This document shows, piece after piece, positions 60,195 through 64,000 of a stretch of DNA of 64,000 bases. This DNA is from an uncultured Bacilli bacterium. Lineage in GTDB: Bacteria > Bacillota_I > Bacilli_A > RF39 > UBA660. The DNA lies in contig CAKOHI010000002.1 in assembly GCA_934085585.1 (NCBI GenBank), forward strand, positions 62,001 to 126,000, given 5' to 3'. Made by a program: the position numbers and the translations under genes. Below the pieces are notes generated by a model. The model was not told where the DNA came from and did no database searches. It saw nothing but the letters and a program-made list of their open reading frames with translations. The first letter of the stretch is position 1; every line of letters begins with the position of its first letter.

Positions 60195-61529
60195 ATGTAT
60201 GAAAATAAAAAAATATTAATTTTAGGAGCTGCTAAAAGTGGTATCGCGGTAGCTAAAGTTTTAGCTAATAAGCATAATGATATAACAATTACAGATTTAA
60301 ATGATCTTTCTAGTGAAATAAAACAAGAACTTGAATCATTAAATATTAAAATAATTATTACAAAAGATCAACTTGATTTAATTGATGATTCTTGGGATTT
60401 AATAATTAAAAATCCTGCGATTATGTCAACAAGTAATTTGATAAAAAAATGTGAAGAATTAAATTTGCGAGTTGAAAATGAAATTGAAGTAGCATATCAT
60501 TTTTTACCTCAAAATATTACAATTATCGGAGTAACTGGATCAAATGGAAAGACAACTACAACTACAATAATTTATAATATGTTAAAAAGTTTGGGAAAAA
60601 GTGTTGTTCTCGGAGGTAATATTGGAACCCCTCTAACAGATTTAATTAGCAAAATAAAAGAAGGGGATATTTTACTTTTAGAAATAAGTGATCATCAATT
60701 ATGTGACATTCATGATTTTAAGACAGATATTAGTGTCTTAACAAATATTTGTCCAACTCATTTAGATTATCATGGAACATATGAACATTATAAAAAAACT
60801 AAAGAAAAAATATTTAATAAGCATACTAAAGATGATTTAGCAATAATTAATTTTGAAAATGAAGATGCTTTAAATGCCAGCAAAAATATTGCTTCACAAA
60901 AAGAATATTTCAGTAGTAAAGGAAATACTAATGCTCGTGCTTATCTTGAAAATGATGGAATATATCTTGATAATAAATTAATTATTAAAACAGATGAAAT
61001 AAAATTAAAAGGTATTCATAATTATGAAAACATTATGGCAGCGATATTAGTTTGTGAAAGATTTGATTTAAATATTGATAAAATAAAAGACTTTTTAGCT
61101 AATTTTAATGGAGTAGAACATAGACTAGAATTTGTAAGAAGAATAAATAATGTTGATTATTATAATGATTCTAAATCAACTAATCCAACATCAACAATTA
61201 CAGCATTAAAGACATTTGATAATCCAATACATTTAATTCTTGGTGGCTTAAATCGTAATCAAGATTATCATGAATTAGATGAATACATGAAAAATGTCAA
61301 GTGTATTTACGCTATCGGAGAAACAACTGATATTGTTGCTGAATATGCCAAAAGTATAAAAATCAATTGCTTTAAATGTCAAACTTTACAAAATGCAATG
61401 TTAAAAATAAAAGAAAATGTTGAACCAAATGAAATAGTTTTACTATCGCCTGGGGCATCAAGTCAAGATCAATATCCACATTTTGAAGATCGTGGCAATG
61501 AATTTAAAAATATAGTTGAAAAATTATAA
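60195..61529 (+). CDS. murD: UDP-N-acetylmuramoylalanine--D-glutamate ligase
   Basis: Cytoplasmic ATP-dependent ligase that adds D-glutamate to UDP-MurNAc-L-Ala during peptidoglycan precursor synthesis. The N-terminal Rossmann-like domain begins ILILGAAKSGIAVAKVL, the central domain has the P-loop GVTGSNGKTTTT near residues 112-123 and GGNIGTPL, EISDHQLCDIH and LTNICPTHLDYHGTYEHY, and the C-terminal domain has GVEHRLEFVR, DSKSTNPTSTITAL and LSPGASSQDQYPHFEDRGNEF. The 444-residue length is typical. The remaining mur genes are not in the window, so it is away from a dcw cluster here. Confidence 0.96.
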   Translation: MYENKKILILGAAKSGIAVAKVLANKHNDITITDLNDLSSEIKQELESLNIKIIITKDQLDLIDDSWDLIIKNPAIMSTSNLIKKCEELNLRVENEIEVAYHFLPQNITIIGVTGSNGKTTTTTIIYNMLKSLGKSVVLGGNIGTPLTDLISKIKEGDILLLEISDHQLCDIHDFKTDISVLTNICPTHLDYHGTYEHYKKTKEKIFNKHTKDDLAIINFENEDALNASKNIASQKEYFSSKGNTNARAYLENDGIYLDNKLIIKTDEIKLKGIHNYENIMAAILVCERFDLNIDKIKDFLANFNGVEHRLEFVRRINNVDYYNDSKSTNPTSTITALKTFDNPIHLILGGLNRNQDYHELDEYMKNVKCIYAIGETTDIVAEYAKSIKINCFKCQTLQNAMLKIKENVEPNEIVLLSPGASSQDQYPHFEDRGNEFKNIVEKL

Positions 61530-61573
61530 ATAAGAAGGTATAATTATTATATAATAAAAAAGGGGCTGATAAA

Positions 61574-63022
61574 ATGAATGGACAAAATCCAAACACTTTA
61601 AATAATAGCGAAAATAATTTAAATGGGACTACTTTGGGTTCCACAACCTTAGGGCAAGCACAGATGCCAAATCCAAATTTGGTACAAAATACAGTACCAA
61701 ATCAAATGCCGGCACAAACCCCAACACCAAGCCCAATGCCAAATTTAAATGGGCCAGTTGCAAATCCAAGTCAAATTCCAAATACTAATGTGGAACAAGT
61801 AGAAACTCCGGTACAAATTAACAGCAATCCGGTAAACAATAATGTTCCTCCGGTTTCACAAGCACCAAGTGAACCAACCCCAGTTGCTCAACCAATTCCA
61901 GGAACAGACTCATCAGTTAATTTAAATAATTTAACTGGCAATACTATTGGAAGTGGAAATTTAGGATTTAATCAAACTAGTCAAGGTTTTATGGAAAACA
62001 GAAAAATGGAGAATATAGGTATAGTGCCCCCACCAAATACTGAACCACAAAAAAATAATAAAAAATCCAACAAGTTACTATTTATTCTACTAATAATAGT
62101 ATTAATTGCAGGAGTAGCCTTCGGAGTATATTATTTTTTAAGTGTTAGTAACAACAAAGTAAAACTTACAACAAATGAAATTACTATAAATCTTGGTGAA
62201 ACTATTCCTGATGATATAGCAAGTTATGCTAAAGTAGTCAGAGGAAATATAAACAAATGTAGTTTAAATACTAGTTTAGTTGACACCTCAAAATTAGGAA
62301 AATATAAAGTAACAATAACATGCGGAAAAGATAATTATACAACAAATGTTAATGTAAGTGATAAAGAAGCCCCAAAAGTTGAACTAAATGTAGTATTTAA
62401 AACAGTAAATACGTCTGTAAATATTGAAGATTTTGTAAGAAGTTGTAATGATCCGTCTAATTGTAAAACAAGTTACGTAAATGAAGAAACAGTAAATAAT
62501 TATCTTTTAACAGCAGGGGGACCATATAAAGTTGAAATTCAAGCTGCAGATGATAGTCAAAACAAAAAAACTTATACAACAGATCTTTATGTAACAAGTG
62601 AAGATGTATTCTTATTCCTAGATTGTTCAACAAATGAAGAAGCTTTAACGAGCTATAAAGCAAAAAAAGTAACTTCTGATATCTTCCCAATAAGTAGAAA
62701 TAATTTTGCATTTTTACAAGTAGCTAGAAGAGATTACATCTATACTTTTGAAACAGAAGAAGAGTATAAAAAAGCTATAGGGAATAAAGATAATGAAATA
62801 ACATTTGATAATATAACAGGTAGTGCAATTTATGATGATGCAAATTTGAAATTAATAATAAGCACAGATTTATCTTTAGAAAAATTAAATAGTGAAAATA
62901 ATGGAGCATTTCCAACAAACTATTCAGATATTCAAAGATTATATGCCGAAAAAGAAGGATATGCTGGACCTCAAATACTAAAGACATATCCGCAATATAC
63001 AAATACAGAAGAAAGTGAATAA
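61574..63022 (+). CDS. Single-pass protein with a long Pro/Asn/Gln-rich cytoplasmic tail
   Basis: No family recognised. The first 155 residues are low-complexity Pro, Asn, Gln and Thr (predicted disordered), with no signal peptide, then a Lys-rich stretch and one transmembrane helix (about 167-190). Residues about 200-300 read as Ig-like beta-strands (DUF5011-like: VKLTTNEITINLGETIPDD...VNVSDKEAPKVELNV), followed by a mixed alpha/beta region to the end. Topology is therefore inside tail, outside receptor-like part. It begins 44 bases after murD and may share its unit. 482 residues. Confidence 0.65.
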   Translation: MNGQNPNTLNNSENNLNGTTLGSTTLGQAQMPNPNLVQNTVPNQMPAQTPTPSPMPNLNGPVANPSQIPNTNVEQVETPVQINSNPVNNNVPPVSQAPSEPTPVAQPIPGTDSSVNLNNLTGNTIGSGNLGFNQTSQGFMENRKMENIGIVPPPNTEPQKNNKKSNKLLFILLIIVLIAGVAFGVYYFLSVSNNKVKLTTNEITINLGETIPDDIASYAKVVRGNINKCSLNTSLVDTSKLGKYKVTITCGKDNYTTNVNVSDKEAPKVELNVVFKTVNTSVNIEDFVRSCNDPSNCKTSYVNEETVNNYLLTAGGPYKVEIQAADDSQNKKTYTTDLYVTSEDVFLFLDCSTNEEALTSYKAKKVTSDIFPISRNNFAFLQVARRDYIYTFETEEEYKKAIGNKDNEITFDNITGSAIYDDANLKLIISTDLSLEKLNSENNGAFPTNYSDIQRLYAEKEGYAGPQILKTYPQYTNTEESE

Positions 63023-63082
63023 ACTCATTTTCTTCTTTTATATTTTAAAAAAACGTGTTACAATTATTATGAGGTTGATGAA

Positions 63083-63856
63083 ATGAAAAATGATAATGGC
63101 AACAAATTCTTATTTACAATCGCTGTATTACTTTTAGCATGTCTAGTGTGCATGGTCTTTATAAAAATATTTATATTTGACAAGAAAAAAGAAGATAGAC
63201 CAAAAGAAGTATCAGAAGATGTAATTAAAGAAATATATTCATATTTAGATGTAACACCTTTAAATAATGAAATTACTTTTTATGCCAATCAATTTATAAA
63301 AAGTAATAATTTAAGTTACCAAACATTAGCAAAAGTAACTTATAATTATATAGTAAATTATGATAAATTTAAATTAGAAGCAACCACAGATGAAGATCAA
63401 AAATTAATAGATAAGGGAACTCTAATTTATAAAATAAAAACAGAAAACTTTATAGAAGAAACAAGTAAAATATTTGAAAATCCAGCATTAACTTTAAATG
63501 AACATTTTAACACTTTTGATATAAATGAAGAAACTAGTGCTAAAGTTATTAATGATTACGTATATATATATAAATTAAATGATAAAATAAATAATAATTA
63601 TATTACATATCGAGGAATGTTAAGTTATACATTAACAGACAATAATGATACAATTATAATAACAGAGTACTATTTAGGATGTGATAAAGAAACAAGAAAA
63701 TGTTATGATACTTTTGGTACACAAAATACACCAAATTCAATTACATATAGTGAAAATTTAGATGCCAGTACGATGACACCAAAACTTAAAAAATATGAAC
63801 ATACATTTAAAAAGATAGATGGAAATTATAAATGGGTTAGTGTAGAAGGGGTTTAA
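63083..63856 (+). CDS. Unknown membrane-anchored extracellular protein
   Basis: A 257-residue protein with one N-terminal hydrophobic segment (about 8-30; FLFTIAVLLLACLVCMVFIKIF) and a soluble, Lys/Glu/Asn-rich external domain, including YLGCDKETRKCYD with two Cys that could pair. I do not recognise a family. It follows the previous anchored protein by 60 bases with a GAGGTTGATG-type site, and the next gene starts 23 bases on. The three together resemble a small surface-protein set without a known role. Confidence 0.6.
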   Translation: MKNDNGNKFLFTIAVLLLACLVCMVFIKIFIFDKKKEDRPKEVSEDVIKEIYSYLDVTPLNNEITFYANQFIKSNNLSYQTLAKVTYNYIVNYDKFKLEATTDEDQKLIDKGTLIYKIKTENFIEETSKIFENPALTLNEHFNTFDINEETSAKVINDYVYIYKLNDKINNNYITYRGMLSYTLTDNNDTIIITEYYLGCDKETRKCYDTFGTQNTPNSITYSENLDASTMTPKLKKYEHTFKKIDGNYKWVSVEGV

Positions 63857-63879
63857 GACTTTTTCGGGGGGAATAAAAA

Positions 63880-64000
63880 ATGCAAGATATATATTCATAT
63901 TCATATTCAGTATTTAATATTTTTATAGATAATTTAAATGTTTATTTTAAAGGCGATAACTACAAAATCACTAATGCTATATTTGACTTTTTAACCAATA
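63880..64000 (+). CDS. Start of an unknown gene, cut by window edge
   Basis: An ATG at 63880, preceded by CGGGGGG, opens a frame to the end of the window (40 codons). It begins MQDIYSYSYSVFNIFIDNL, with no signal peptide or named motif in the visible part. Confidence 0.5.
   Translation, partial: MQDIYSYSYSVFNIFIDNLNVYFKGDNYKITNAIFDFLTN

Noticed and set aside
1..64000. Mycoplasma-type code (TGA as Trp)
   Set aside because: Several genes end at TGA with good boundaries (7584-7586, 18853-18855), and Trp positions in conserved motifs use TGG.

Overview
The window is very A+T-rich throughout, uses the standard genetic code (TGA is a stop, for example at 7584-7586 and 18853-18855, and Trp is TGG), and has AGGAGG-type ribosome sites and TTGACA/TATAAT-type promoters. 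Gene content (RNase J plus RNase Y, FtsY with YlxM, FtsK/SpoIIIE, an LTA-synthase-like fragment, TagO, LCP, sortase B, SpoIVA, CotJ proteins) points to a monoderm Bacillota, most likely an uncultured gut Bacilli lineage of the Erysipelotrichales/RF39 kind. This placement is inferred from gene families only. There is no rRNA, tRNA, CRISPR array, insertion sequence or prophage that I can see.

Layout. 0-7.6 kb is envelope biogenesis: the end of an LTA-synthase-like protein, an unknown anchored protein, an LCP ligase with a PASTA-like tail, then an operon of a secreted glucosaminidase ending in a dockerin and a membrane-anchored cohesin protein, followed by a DUF3800 gene. A probable small RNA (7.59-7.70 kb, minus strand) separates this from tagO and a surface-polysaccharide operon (9.0-19.3 kb): Ugd, UDP-glucuronate-4-epimerase-like protein, TupA-like ATP-grasp, Wzx flippase, GT2, a polymerase/GT4 fusion, a GT4/Alg14 fusion and Alg13. 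galE follows. 20.7-24.2 kb holds a sortase B and a large vWA/MucBP surface protein. 24.3-36 kb is mostly housekeeping: RNase Y, a NAGPA-domain/unknown/DPM-like operon, an XRE regulator, RNase J, two candidate small RNAs, FtsY-YlxM, an unusual Cys-repeat surface protein, a D,D-carboxypeptidase and TrmL. 36.2-39.5 kb (minus strand) holds FtsK, then a spore-coat unit, CotJA-CotJB fusion plus CotJC.

39.7-44.5 kb is a block of exported proteins (Gly-rich ALK-like domain, TasA/camelysin-like signal anchors). 44.7-49.5 kb carries a ZIP transporter, SDR, patatin, YebC and a CPBP protease. 49.6-57.5 kb has a SWIM/SNF2 helicase, an Rpn-family nuclease, a serine hydrolase, an XRE-TM sensor-like protein and a secreted protein of unknown function. 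57.8 kb on has spoIVA, a DUF3419-like transferase, murD and three anchored or partial unknown proteins.

How the parts fit. TagO (lipid-linked initiation), nucleotide-sugar enzymes, glycosyltransferases, Wzx and polymerase together form a plausible Wzx/Wzy pathway for a uronic-acid-containing polymer, which the LCP protein could attach to peptidoglycan. SpoIVA and CotJ, both preceded by sigma-E-like promoter elements, suggest that at least the mother-cell coat-assembly branch of sporulation is retained. The most interesting items are the cohesin/dockerin pair built around a wall hydrolase, the candidate small RNAs, the fused CotJA-CotJB, and the uronate/TupA polysaccharide locus.
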